Assembly (NCBI GenBank): GCA_031550615.1
Contig: JAVBOL010000025.1
Coordinates: forward strand, 36,419-100,418
DNA from: JAVBOW01 sp031550615
GTDB taxonomy: Bacteria; Bacteroidota; Bacteroidia; Bacteroidales; Rikenellaceae
DNA length: 64,000 nucleotides
Reading direction: 5' to 3'
This document shows, one piece after another, positions 8,935 to 18,221 of this stretch. The notes below the pieces were generated by a model. It did no database searches. It was given only the letters and a program-made list of their open reading frames with translations, and was not told where the DNA came from. A program made the position numbers and the translations under genes. Each line of letters begins with the position of its first letter. Positions within the stretch are counted from its first letter, which is position 1.

Positions 8935-8942
8935 CAAAGGTA
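8935..8942 (-). promoter_or_regulatory. -7 promoter box for sulfatase-PL10-GH105 operon
   Basis: TACCTTTG on the minus strand, 20 bases before the sulfatase ATG, fits TAnnTTTG exactly. No convincing -33 box is visible, as expected if the operon needs an activator such as the neighbouring hybrid regulator. Confidence 0.55.
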
Positions 8943-9001
8943 TGGCGCGCGCCCGGGGCGCAGGTGCGAGGAATTGATATAAAATGTGTGAAAAAATGAC
9001 T

Positions 9002-12000
9002 TTACGCCTCCCCTGTGTAGTCCGACGGATTGACGCCGTACTTGCGGCGGAAACAGCGGCTGAAGTAGCGCACGTCGCTGAAACCCACCATATTGCTTAT
9101 CTCAGAAACGGTATACTGGCGCGTGGACACCAGTTGAGCCGCACGCTTGAGGCGTATGTCGCGTACCAGCTCGACGGGTGAAAGCCCCGTCAGCGATTTG
9201 ATCTTCTTGTAGAACACCGTGCGGCTCAGCCCCGCCGCCCGCGCTATGTTGTCTATACTGAAGTCGTTCATTTCGCGCAGGTCGTCCTCGATCAGCCGGA
9301 TCACCTTGCGAAGCAATTCCTCGTCGCGCTTGGGGCAGACCACCGCCGCGGGCGCGAGTTCGACCACGCTGTGCCCGCGGGTCAGGTCGGCGTAGTGGCG
9401 CGAACGGCGTTCGAAGATGCCCGTTATGCGCGAGATGAGCAGCTTGGGGCTGAAAGGTTTGCCGATGTAGTCGTCCGCGCCGTATTCGAGCCCACGCACC
9501 TGGTCTTCGACGCTGTTGCGCGCAGAAAGAAGTACGAACGGGATATGGCTGGTGGTGTTGTCGCCGCGGATGCGTCCCAGCAGCTCTATGCCGTCCATCA
9601 CCGGCATCATAAGATCGCTCAGTATCATGTCGGGCATGCGCGCCGCGACCGACTCGAGCGCCTCGGCGCCGTTGCGGGCTGTGGCCACGCGGAATTTACC
9701 CCTCAGCAACTCTTCGACGAAGCTGAGCAGCTCGGGATTGTCGTCCACCACAAGGATCGACGAAAGCGAATCGTCGAGGGGCTGCTCCTGCGCGGGGTTT
9801 TCCGTGCTGGGGCAGGGCAGGGTGACGGTGAATACGCTGCCGCGCCCCGTCTGGCTGTCGACCGCTATGTCCCCGCCGTGCATGTCGGTGAATGTCTTGA
9901 CCAGGTAGAGCCCTATGCCCGTGCCGCGCTGCCCCGCTGCGTTGTCGAGCGACGAGAAGCAGTCGAAAAGCCGCGGCATCATTTCCCGCCCGATGCCGAC
10001 CCCCGTGTCGCTCACCACTATGTCGGCCTCGCACTTTTCGGGGCGGCAGACCAGCGCGAGGCTGACGCTGCCACCAGGCTCGGTGAATTTGATGGCGTTG
10101 GAAAGCAGGTTTTGGATGATCCCCTCGAGTTTGTCCACATCGCCGTCCAGGCGCAGCGAGGCTGCGTTGGTCGAAAAACTGAAATCCAACCCTTTTTCCT
10201 GCGCTCCGGGGGCCATGTTGTTGAATATGGCCCCGGCCAGGCCGACCAGGTCGATCCGTGAGGGGTTCAGTTGCATCTTCTCGTTCTGCACCTTGCGGAA
10301 ATCGAGGATCTGGTTTACCATGCCCAGCAGCTTGCGCACGTTCTTGTCGATGTATTCGAGTTGCGAACGCTGCCCTTCGCTGAGCCCTCTTTCGCCAAGC
10401 AGCCTTTCGACCGGGCCGGCGATAAGGGTCATCGGGGTGCGCAGCTCGTGCGAGATGTTGGTGAAAAAGCGCAGCTTGGTCTCCTGTAACTCGGCTTCGA
10501 GCCCGGCGCGGTTGCGCATGTCGTAGTATTTGGCCAGCGCACGCATCACCAGCGCCAACAGGCCGGCCCCGGCCAGAAAATAGAAGATCTTGGCCCACAC
10601 GGTAAGCCACCAGGGCGGCAGCACGGTGATCTGCAACGTGCGCATTGGGTCGTCCCTTGTGAATGCCGAGTCCTTGGAGGCCATCAACTTAAAGGTGTAG
10701 CGTCCCGGGGCGAGGTTGGTGTAAGTGGCCCGGCGGCTCTGCCCTACGTGGTTCCAGCGCGATTCGAGACCTTCGAGGCGGTAGGCGTATTTTATGTTCT
10801 CGGCCCCGGCGAATTCGAGGGCGGCGTATTCTATATTGAAGAAGTTCTGATTGTAGCGAAGGGTCACCCCGCCGTCCCGCACCGGAGGGCACGGCTTGCC
10901 GCTCACCAGGTCGAGCCCCGTTATGGCCAGCGAAAAGAAGTCGCGCCCGGTGACGAGCTTTTCAGGGTCGAAACGCACCAAACCGTCGTCAGTGCCCAGC
11001 GCCAGTCGCCCGTCTGCCATGAGCAGCGCGCAGTTCTCCGAGGGGTCCATGTCGCTGAACCCGTCCGTGCGCGTGAAGGTGTAGAATTTATCGTCCTGGG
11101 GCGTAAAACGGCAGATGTCGTCCTCGGTGGCTATCCATATCTCACCGCCGCGCCCCTCGCAGAGCGAGATGACCGAGTTGTTGGGCAGCCCGTCGGCGGT
11201 GCTGTACCGTTTTATGGCGCAGGACTTGTCTATCGAGGTCAGGCCGCATCCCGTTGCGCCGATCCACATCCCCCCGCGCGAGTCTTCGAGCAGGGCGTGC
11301 ACGTCGGAGAACGGGGGCAGCCCGGCTATCCTTTCATGCGCCGGGACCACAGAGATACTCGACGGGGAGAGGGGCGACGTGTCGACTATCAGCAGCCCGT
11401 CCGTGGTGCCAACCCACATCTGCCCGTCGTCGCGCATGACCAGCGTGCGCACAGCGCGGTGGTGGCGCGGGTAGGAGGCGAAATCGGCGATACCCGCCGA
11501 TTTCCAACCTCCGGCGGAGGTTGGAAAAAGCATTACCAGACCATGTTCGAAAGTGGCCAGCCAGATGCGGCCCTGGGCGTCCCCGGCCATCGCGTAGACC
11601 GAAACGTTGTCGTCGCCGCCAGCCTGTGGCCATACGGAGCGCGCCCTGCCGCTTTGGCCGTCAGCCGAAACTATGCCGCCGCCCTTGGTCCCCAGCCATA
11701 CCCCGCCGTCGGGACGTGGGTTGATGCTGTATACAGCACGCAGGGGCAGCGTGCGACCGTCCGCGCCGGTGTAGCTCTGTATGTGGTGGCGCAGGGTGCC
11801 GTCCTCGTCGTAGCACAGCGCACCCCAGTCGCGCATGCCTACCCACAGCTGGCGGGAACGCGTTTCGCCCAGCGCCCTTATCTCGTTGGCCAGGTCGAGC
11901 TGTGAGCCGGGCTGGGGGCGGAGGCGCTCGACGGTGTTGCGCGGGGGGCTTACCTTATATAACTTGCGCGACCAGGGCGATATCCAGATGTTGTCCTGCT

Positions 12001-13189
12001 CGTCGATCATCAGGTGGTGGACGGATTGCGAGAAAAGGGCGTTGTCCAACCCCATCTCCTTATGGAAGTGCTCCATGCGGTCGGTGGCCGGATCATAGAT
12101 CGCCAGGCCCTGGCGATAGCTGTTGAGGATCACCTTGCCGGCATATTTACGCACTATGCTGCTCGTTACGGCAGCGGTGGGGCGTACCGGTAGACTGTAA
12201 TGGCGCAGCAGCCCGCTGACGGCGTCATAGCGCACGATGCCCGGCTCGGAGGTGGTGATCCAGTAGCGGTTTTCGTCCTCCTTGGTTATGCGCACTATCC
12301 TGTCGGAAGTCAGCGCGGGGGTGTTGGAGCTGTCGCAGACCTTCACCCGCCCCGATCCCAGGTCGAAAAGCCACAGCCCCGAGGCGGAGCTGCCCGCCAT
12401 GAGCGTTGTCACGCCGGCTATCTGCAGTACGGCCACATCGCGGCACGCCCTGCTGCCCGGCAGTGGGGTGGGGATGCCTGACGAGGGATCGTAGTGGAAT
12501 ATCCCCGCCGCCTGTGTGCCCAGCCACAGCGCCCCGCTGCGCGTGGGGTCGGTGCAGAAGCACGTCGCAGCCACACCGGCGCCCGAAGGCACTCCCAGCC
12601 ATTGCCCGTCGCGCAGGACCATAAGCCCTGCCGACGTTCCGGCAAGCACGCCGCCTGGTATTTCGGTCAGAAAATGTATATTTGCCCCCGCCCCGGCGGG
12701 ACGGTGTACCTTAACTTCGGTGACGGTCCCGTTTGCGGGGTCGGCCATGACCTCGCAGATGGTCCCTTCGTCGTCCCAGAGCATCATGCTTCCCTGTCCG
12801 GGGAAGATGCGCCCCGAATAGCGGAAGCCCTCGGGCAGACCCACGGGGATATATTGTCCGGCGGCCTTGTCGAAAAGGTAGAGCGCGCGGTCGTGGGTGG
12901 TTATCCAGAGGTAGCCCGGGAAAGTCTCGCGGATGCTCTGCACGCGCGAATTGCGCAGTTCGGGGTGGTGGAACGAATCGTAGCTGCGGAAGACGTATCC
13001 GTCCATGCGCGAAAGCCCGTCCCACGTGCCCAGCCACATATACCCCTCGGAGTCCTTGAGGATGTAGTTGATGTAGTTGTTGGACAGCCCGTCGTCCGTG
13101 CTGTACATATCCACGAGGTAGCCAGCCGCCCGTGAAAGGGAGGAAAGGCAGAGCGTGGCGGCCAATAAAAGGATCGCGCGGGTTTTCAT
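9002..13189 (-). CDS. hybrid two-component system sensor/regulator (HTCS)
   Basis: A 1395-residue one-protein signalling system controlling the PUL. ATG at 13189 is chosen because a signal peptide follows directly. The periplasmic part has two-component propeller (Reg_prop) repeats with W-L-G-T and W-I-x-T signatures, ending in a Y_Y_Y domain near residue 820. A transmembrane segment is near 870. A histidine kinase follows with H-E-L-R-T-P (His about 914), and an ATPase domain with D-T-G-V-G-I-G and G-T-G-I-G-L-Y. A receiver domain has V-V-D-D near 1145 and the phosphoacceptor Asp near 1190 (S-D-L-M-M-P). An AraC-type helix-turn-helix covers the last 110 residues. The propeller normally binds an oligosaccharide product directly. 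Confidence 0.97.
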   Translation of the reverse strand: MKTRAILLLAATLCLSSLSRAAGYLVDMYSTDDGLSNNYINYILKDSEGYMWLGTWDGLSRMDGYVFRSYDSFHHPELRNSRVQSIRETFPGYLWITTHDRALYLFDKAAGQYIPVGLPEGFRYSGRIFPGQGSMMLWDDEGTICEVMADPANGTVTEVKVHRPAGAGANIHFLTEIPGGVLAGTSAGLMVLRDGQWLGVPSGAGVAATCFCTDPTRSGALWLGTQAAGIFHYDPSSGIPTPLPGSRACRDVAVLQIAGVTTLMAGSSASGLWLFDLGSGRVKVCDSSNTPALTSDRIVRITKEDENRYWITTSEPGIVRYDAVSGLLRHYSLPVRPTAAVTSSIVRKYAGKVILNSYRQGLAIYDPATDRMEHFHKEMGLDNALFSQSVHHLMIDEQDNIWISPWSRKLYKVSPPRNTVERLRPQPGSQLDLANEIRALGETRSRQLWVGMRDWGALCYDEDGTLRHHIQSYTGADGRTLPLRAVYSINPRPDGGVWLGTKGGGIVSADGQSGRARSVWPQAGGDDNVSVYAMAGDAQGRIWLATFEHGLVMLFPTSAGGWKSAGIADFASYPRHHRAVRTLVMRDDGQMWVGTTDGLLIVDTSPLSPSSISVVPAHERIAGLPPFSDVHALLEDSRGGMWIGATGCGLTSIDKSCAIKRYSTADGLPNNSVISLCEGRGGEIWIATEDDICRFTPQDDKFYTFTRTDGFSDMDPSENCALLMADGRLALGTDDGLVRFDPEKLVTGRDFFSLAITGLDLVSGKPCPPVRDGGVTLRYNQNFFNIEYAALEFAGAENIKYAYRLEGLESRWNHVGQSRRATYTNLAPGRYTFKLMASKDSAFTRDDPMRTLQITVLPPWWLTVWAKIFYFLAGAGLLALVMRALAKYYDMRNRAGLEAELQETKLRFFTNISHELRTPMTLIAGPVERLLGERGLSEGQRSQLEYIDKNVRKLLGMVNQILDFRKVQNEKMQLNPSRIDLVGLAGAIFNNMAPGAQEKGLDFSFSTNAASLRLDGDVDKLEGIIQNLLSNAIKFTEPGGSVSLALVCRPEKCEADIVVSDTGVGIGREMMPRLFDCFSSLDNAAGQRGTGIGLYLVKTFTDMHGGDIAVDSQTGRGSVFTVTLPCPSTENPAQEQPLDDSLSSILVVDDNPELLSFVEELLRGKFRVATARNGAEALESVAARMPDMILSDLMMPVMDGIELLGRIRGDNTTSHIPFVLLSARNSVEDQVRGLEYGADDYIGKPFSPKLLISRITGIFERRSRHYADLTRGHSVVELAPAAVVCPKRDEELLRKVIRLIEDDLREMNDFSIDNIARAAGLSRTVFYKKIKSLTGLSPVELVRDIRLKRAAQLVSTRQYTVSEISNMVGFSDVRYFSRCFRRKYGVNPSDYTGEA

Positions 13190-13243
13190 CAATGCAAATA
13201 TAACATATAAAACCTTACCGCTATTGTCCCTCCCGCCCCATAA

Positions 13244-13272
13244 TGCGCTAAAACAGCGCAATAACGCGTTAT
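13244..13272. promoter_or_regulatory. adjacent palindromes in the HTCS/propeller intergenic region
   Basis: Two inverted repeats lie side by side: six-base arms TGCGCT/AGCGCA with a 5-base centre (13244-13260), then the perfect 12-base palindrome ATAACGCGTTAT (13261-13272). They lie about 80 bases upstream of the -7 box at 13353 in the 210-base gap between the regulator and the divergent operon. This is a sensible position for an activator site, but AraC-type sites are often direct repeats, so this is inference. Confidence 0.35.
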
Positions 13273-13352
13273 AATGCAACCGGGCGGGCCATACGCACAA
13301 TTCGTCACACCAAAATAACCTAATATTCGCAGATGGGACGCGCAGTGGTGCG

Positions 13353-13360
13353 TACATTTG
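13353..13360 (+). promoter_or_regulatory. -7 promoter box for the SusC/D operon
   Basis: TACATTTG matches TAnnTTTG and lies 39 bases before the ATG at 13400. No TTTG -33 box is seen at the expected distance, consistent with activator dependence. Confidence 0.5.
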
Positions 13361-13399
13361 TATAACCGGAAAAATAAAACCTAAACCCGATAACTGCTT

Positions 13400-14842
13400 A
13401 TGAAACTCTTTTTACGCTTAGCACTCTGCTCCTTCGCCGTGACGCTTGCCTGTGCCGCCACTGCGCAGTACAAGGCCACCTTCCGCAATGACATCGCCCC
13501 GAAGGCCGTGCTCGAATTCAGCGTCGGCACGCCGATCAGCGGTCTGCGCGCCGTGCCCGTGAAACTAGATGCCACCTCGACGGGTATTCTTATCGTCTAC
13601 CATGAGAAAAAGGGCGGCGGCGGCCCGAATCCCGAGTATTTCGAAATGCCCGAGGGCACGCTCTCTTTCGTGATGTTCGACCTGGAGGGCAAGCAACTCT
13701 GGCGTAAGGACTTGGGCAAGAACGTCATGCCCAACACCGACTACTGCCCCGTGATGCCATTCGACCTCGACGGCGACGGCAGCGAAGAGGTCTGGTTCGT
13801 GAATAACTCCGACACGGAGCTGCCCCTGGCCACCACCAAATATATGGCCGAGGCGCTCAATGCCAAAACCGGCGAGACGCTGCGTTCCATGAAATGGCCC
13901 GCCGCACCCCGCAACCAGCCCTCGGGCAATATATACCGCCTCTATTTCCTGGGGTGTTACGTCAAGGGTAAACCCGTGCTCATCACCGGCCAGGGTATCT
14001 ACCAGTACGGCCCGATGCACCTTAACGGCTACGACCAGAACCTCAAGCGCATCTGGCACACCGAATACGAGGTCGGCGCACCCGGTCCGCGCGGCAGCCA
14101 CACCAGCATGATCGTCGATATAGACCAGGACGGCGAAGACGAATTCCTGTGGGGTGAGCGTTGCATCCAGGCACGCGACGGCAAAATGAAATTCAACTCG
14201 TGCGACAATAAGTTCACCGGCCACACCGACGTCGCGCAGCCCGTATACAACTATAAGGACAAGCGCTGGTACGTATTCTGCTGCCGCGAGAACGGTGAAA
14301 CGCCCCGCGTAGTGCTTTGGGACGACAAAGGCAAAATGGTCTGGAGCGACCGCGAAGGCCATGTGGATAAAGGCTGGGTCGCCCACTACTCGACCGACGG
14401 CTCATGGGTCGGCACGGTGCTCGAGATAGGACATAAATATAAGTCCGGCACCGAGGTGATACGCGAAAACCAGATGGAGTACCACTATAATATACTCACG
14501 GGCGAAACGCTGCCGCTGCTTTTCAAAGGCGCCTCGTCGGCGCACCCGGTGGACTTTAACGGCGACGGCATCCACGAACTGATCGACAAGAGCAAACTGG
14601 TCGACGTGAACGGGGCGCGCTATTCGCTCAAGGGCCGCATCTCGCACATCTCTAAATTCATGGCCGCCTACCCCGGCGAACAGATCATAACCTGGGAGGA
14701 CGGCGGTGTGATCCGCGTGTGGGCCAACGCCAAGGGCGAGGACAGCCCCGAGGCCAAAGCCCGCTATGCCAACCCGTTCTACCGGAGCAACCAGCGCATG
14801 AGCGCGGTGGGGTCCAACACCGACAATCTGGGCGGTATCTGA
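13400..14842 (+). CDS. secreted beta-propeller protein with FG-GAP-like Ca motifs, candidate polysaccharide lyase
   Basis: A 480-residue exported protein (signal peptide ending A-T-A-Q) leading the SusC/D operon. Three calcium-loop motifs of the D-x-D-x-D-G-x-x-E type are visible: D-L-D-G-D-G-S-E-E (about residue 116), D-I-D-Q-D-G-E-D-E (about 236) and D-F-N-G-D-G-I-H-E (about 387). These recur in FG-GAP/VCBS propellers and in PL11 rhamnogalacturonan lyases and other propeller lyases. Its place at the head of a pectinolytic operon suggests a lyase or glycan-binding role. I do not recognise a specific CAZy family with confidence; catalytic residues are not identified. Confidence 0.55.
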   Translation: MKLFLRLALCSFAVTLACAATAQYKATFRNDIAPKAVLEFSVGTPISGLRAVPVKLDATSTGILIVYHEKKGGGGPNPEYFEMPEGTLSFVMFDLEGKQLWRKDLGKNVMPNTDYCPVMPFDLDGDGSEEVWFVNNSDTELPLATTKYMAEALNAKTGETLRSMKWPAAPRNQPSGNIYRLYFLGCYVKGKPVLITGQGIYQYGPMHLNGYDQNLKRIWHTEYEVGAPGPRGSHTSMIVDIDQDGEDEFLWGERCIQARDGKMKFNSCDNKFTGHTDVAQPVYNYKDKRWYVFCCRENGETPRVVLWDDKGKMVWSDREGHVDKGWVAHYSTDGSWVGTVLEIGHKYKSGTEVIRENQMEYHYNILTGETLPLLFKGASSAHPVDFNGDGIHELIDKSKLVDVNGARYSLKGRISHISKFMAAYPGEQIITWEDGGVIRVWANAKGEDSPEAKARYANPFYRSNQRMSAVGSNTDNLGGI

Positions 14843-14864
14843 TCCTTACATCATTTTAGGTATA

Positions 14865-14885
14865 CCTCCGGCTTTAGGCCGGGGG
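14865..14885 (+). other. stem-loop between propeller gene and susC
   Basis: An 8-base stem (14865-14872 with 14878-14885, one G-T pair) closes a 5-base loop in the 79-base gap before susC. There is no following T-run, so it is more likely a processing or mRNA-stability element than a terminator. Confidence 0.4.
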
Positions 14886-14921
14886 TGTGCCGCTGCAAGA
14901 AAAAACCTAAAACTACTATAA

Positions 14922-17900
14922 ATGAAACCAAAATCTACCCTTGTCAGTATCCGCGCGTTGCGCAGCCTGACCCTGGCGCTCATGCTCAGCGTAGTGTGGG
15001 GCTTCGCCTCAGGACAGGCCATTAAGGTCTCCGGGCGCGTGAGCGATTCCGGCGGCTCGCCCCTCGCCGGGGTGACTGTCGTCATCCAGGGCGCCACGGC
15101 GGGAGCCGTGACCAACGCCAAAGGCGAGTATTCGATAAATGTGCCCGACGAGCACAGCGTGCTCCGCTTTGTCTACACAGGCATGGTGGCCGTCACCGAA
15201 AAGGTCGGCACGCGCAAGACGATCAACGTGGCCATGCGGGAAGATGTGACCACGCTCGAAGACGTGATCGTGGACATAGGCTACGGCACCACACGCAAGA
15301 CCGACTTCACCGGTGCGCTATCCTCGATCACGGGCGAAGACCTTAAGAGGATCCCCGTTGCCTCGGCTGCCGAGGCGCTGACCGGCAAGATCGCCGGCCT
15401 TCAGATCACCACCACCGAAGGATCGCCCGGCGCCGAGATCAAACTGCGCGTGCGCGGTACCGGTACCATCACCCAGGACGCCTCGCCGCTCTATATTATC
15501 GACGGCTTTCCCTCCGACCTGGGCATCAGCAGCGTCGACCCGTCGCAGATCGAGTCGGTGATCGTGCTCAAGGACGCCTCTTCGACGGCCATCTATGGTG
15601 CGAGGGGCGCCAACGGCGTTATCCTTATCACCACGCGCTCGGGTAAGGCCGGGCACACCAGGGTTAGCTATAACGGCTACGCCGGTTTCCGCCAGACGGC
15701 TCGTTTCCTCGATGTGATGAACCCCTACGACTATGTGGTGCTGCAATTCGAACAGGCCGGCAGCGACGCCAACGACATTGCCAAAGCGGTCAAACGCTAT
15801 GGCGCGTGGGACCAGGTGTATGAGAATTACTACGGCAATAAGGGCATATTCTGGCAGGAAGAGGTCTATGGCCGCGACGCGATCATACAGAACCACAACG
15901 TCAACCTGGAGGGCGGCTCCGAGCTTACGCGCGTGAACGCCAGCTTCTCGTATAACGACGAGCAGGGCACCCTGATAACCACCGGCTCGGACAAGATGAT
16001 GTTCAAGATCAAGGTCAACCACACCACCATGAACAAGAAGGTGAAATTGGCCATGGACGCCAGCTATCTCGAATCGGCAGTGGTCGGCGACCGCCAGTAC
16101 GGCAAGTCGGGCAAGCTGATCAGCGCGGTGATGATGCGCCCGGTAAATAACATCGACGGTACGCTGGAGGACCTGCTCGACGAGGATATGGACGACAACC
16201 TCTCCGGCGGAAGCGCCAGCGAATGGATGGCCAACCCAGCGGTGCAGGAAAAATCGGAATACAAGAAACGCACCACCAAGAACACCTTCTTCAACGGGTC
16301 TGCCGACTGGTCGATCCTCAAGACGCTCAACTTCAAGGCGAGCGGCGGCCTTATGTACCAGACGACCATCAACGACTGGGCATTTTACAACAAAAATACC
16401 CGCGCCAAGAGCGACGGCGGCCCCTCGGCTGGCATATCGCACGAAGACCGCCGTAAATGGAACGCCGCCTTCACGCTTACCTATAACGAGAAGATCTGCC
16501 GCAAGCACAACATACAGGCGATGATCGGTAATGAGGAGGAGATGGACAATAAACGTACGCTGGGGGCGAGCGCATCGCATTTCGAGAGCGACGCCATTAT
16601 GCTCGACAACCTGAGCCTGGGCCGCACGTTCGGTCTGCCCACCTCCATTCCCGACGAAAGTTCCATGGCTTCGTTCTTTGCCAGGGTCAATTACAATTTC
16701 GACGAACGCTATATCTTCACTGCCTCCGTCCGCCGCGACGGCACCTCGGTTTTCCACGCATCGAGGCATTGGGGCACGTTCCCCTCTGCAGCCGCAGCAT
16801 GGCGCATCGACCGCGAACGCTTCATGCGCGGGGTCAGTTGGGTCGACAACCTGAAGCTCAGGGCCAGCTATGGACAGGCGGGCAACAACCGCATCCCCTC
16901 GGACCAATGGCAGAAAATATACTCTTACGGATACTACGGTATCAACGACGCCATGGAGACCTCGGCCTCGACCAATGCGCTCTACAACCCCAACCTGAGA
17001 TGGGAGGCGCTTACTTCGCGTGACCTGGGCGTGGATTTCGGATTGTTCAGGGGTCGTATCTCGGGTGTGGTTGACCTTTACATCAACTCGTCCGACGACC
17101 TGCTGCTCAAAGCCGACGTCAACCCTGTGTCTGGTTTTACCACCCAGTATAAGAATATCGGCAGCACCGAGAACAAAGGTATCGAGATAACCCTCAATAC
17201 GGTCAACGTCCGCACAAAACAATTCACATGGTCGACCGACTTCAATATCTCTTTCAACAAGAACAGGATCAAACACCTGAACGGAGAGGATAGGATGTTC
17301 GCCGCGTCCGGATTCTTCCATAAGGATATCGGCAACGATTTCGTGGCCATCGTGGGCCAGCCACTGGGCAACATCTGGGGGTATGAGGTGCACCCCAACC
17401 TCTTCTACCGTGCCGAAGACTTCGAGGCCGACCCCGCCAACCCCGGCAAATACCGCCTCAAACCGGGCATCCCTTATATGAAGGACACCACGCCCCAGCC
17501 GGGTATGGTACGTTTCAAGGACCAGGGCGACGGCAAGTCGATGATCAACCAGACGGCATATGACTCCGACGGAAATCCATATACGGTCTCCACGCCGCTG
17601 ATCGACACGGACAACGACCGCACCGTTATCGGCAACACCCAGCCCAAATTCTTCGGGGGCTTTAACAATACCTTCACATACAAGGGTTGGGACCTGGGTA
17701 TATTCCTGAACTTCGTCTACGGCAACGACGTGCTCAACGGCAACCGCTTCCGCTTTACCTCCGGTTACAAGAACGGACAGAACATGTTGTCGGAGATGCG
17801 CCACCGTTTCCTTACGATCAGCCCCTCGGGCGAGAAACTCGTCACCTCGGCGATGAGCTACTCCGCCCTCGAACAGCTGGCCGTAATAAACAAGGACGCG

Positions 17901-18206
17901 AAGATATGGTCGCCCATCGGCGAACTGGACAGGGTGAACTCGTGGAACGTCGAGGATGGCTCTTTCATCCGCCTGAACAACCTCACACTTGGCTATACCT
18001 TCCCGAAAAGGTGGATCAACCACCTGGGGCTGCAAAACCTGCGCGTATATTTTACGGGCTATAACCTTGCCATCTGGACCTCGTACTCGGGATTCGACCC
18101 GGAAGTGGACACCCACTCCTCATCGAATCCCATGACGCAGGGCGTCGATTATTCGGCATACCCGCGCAGCAGCCAGTATATCTTTGGCCTGAACGTAACA
18201 TTCTAA
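14922..18206 (+). CDS. SusC/RagA family TonB-linked outer membrane transporter
   Basis: A 1094-residue outer-membrane beta-barrel that imports oligosaccharides with energy from TonB/ExbBD. In order: signal peptide (to about 31), carboxypeptidase-regulatory-like domain (about 36-115, V-S-G-R-V-S-D-S-G-G), TonB-dependent plug (about 120-235 with L-Y-I-I-D-G-F and the SusC signature A-I-Y-G-A-R-G-A-N-G-V-I), then the barrel ending in a terminal aromatic residue (N-V-T-F). It is followed 15 bases later by its SusD partner. The substrate is set by the PUL, most likely a pectic oligosaccharide. Confidence 0.97.
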   Translation: MKPKSTLVSIRALRSLTLALMLSVVWGFASGQAIKVSGRVSDSGGSPLAGVTVVIQGATAGAVTNAKGEYSINVPDEHSVLRFVYTGMVAVTEKVGTRKTINVAMREDVTTLEDVIVDIGYGTTRKTDFTGALSSITGEDLKRIPVASAAEALTGKIAGLQITTTEGSPGAEIKLRVRGTGTITQDASPLYIIDGFPSDLGISSVDPSQIESVIVLKDASSTAIYGARGANGVILITTRSGKAGHTRVSYNGYAGFRQTARFLDVMNPYDYVVLQFEQAGSDANDIAKAVKRYGAWDQVYENYYGNKGIFWQEEVYGRDAIIQNHNVNLEGGSELTRVNASFSYNDEQGTLITTGSDKMMFKIKVNHTTMNKKVKLAMDASYLESAVVGDRQYGKSGKLISAVMMRPVNNIDGTLEDLLDEDMDDNLSGGSASEWMANPAVQEKSEYKKRTTKNTFFNGSADWSILKTLNFKASGGLMYQTTINDWAFYNKNTRAKSDGGPSAGISHEDRRKWNAAFTLTYNEKICRKHNIQAMIGNEEEMDNKRTLGASASHFESDAIMLDNLSLGRTFGLPTSIPDESSMASFFARVNYNFDERYIFTASVRRDGTSVFHASRHWGTFPSAAAAWRIDRERFMRGVSWVDNLKLRASYGQAGNNRIPSDQWQKIYSYGYYGINDAMETSASTNALYNPNLRWEALTSRDLGVDFGLFRGRISGVVDLYINSSDDLLLKADVNPVSGFTTQYKNIGSTENKGIEITLNTVNVRTKQFTWSTDFNISFNKNRIKHLNGEDRMFAASGFFHKDIGNDFVAIVGQPLGNIWGYEVHPNLFYRAEDFEADPANPGKYRLKPGIPYMKDTTPQPGMVRFKDQGDGKSMINQTAYDSDGNPYTVSTPLIDTDNDRTVIGNTQPKFFGGFNNTFTYKGWDLGIFLNFVYGNDVLNGNRFRFTSGYKNGQNMLSEMRHRFLTISPSGEKLVTSAMSYSALEQLAVINKDAKIWSPIGELDRVNSWNVEDGSFIRLNNLTLGYTFPKRWINHLGLQNLRVYFTGYNLAIWTSYSGFDPEVDTHSSSNPMTQGVDYSAYPRSSQYIFGLNVTF

Positions 18207-18221
18207 ACTGTAGGAGCCGAC

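Noticed and set aside
13195..13202. TATATTTG as the HTCS promoter
   Set aside because: It is only six bases before the ATG, which would make a leaderless mRNA; a chance AT-rich match is more likely.
15318..18116. 932-codon open frame opposite susC
   Set aside because: It is antisense to an unmistakable SusC gene, has no domain pattern, and such frames are common in GC-rich sequence.
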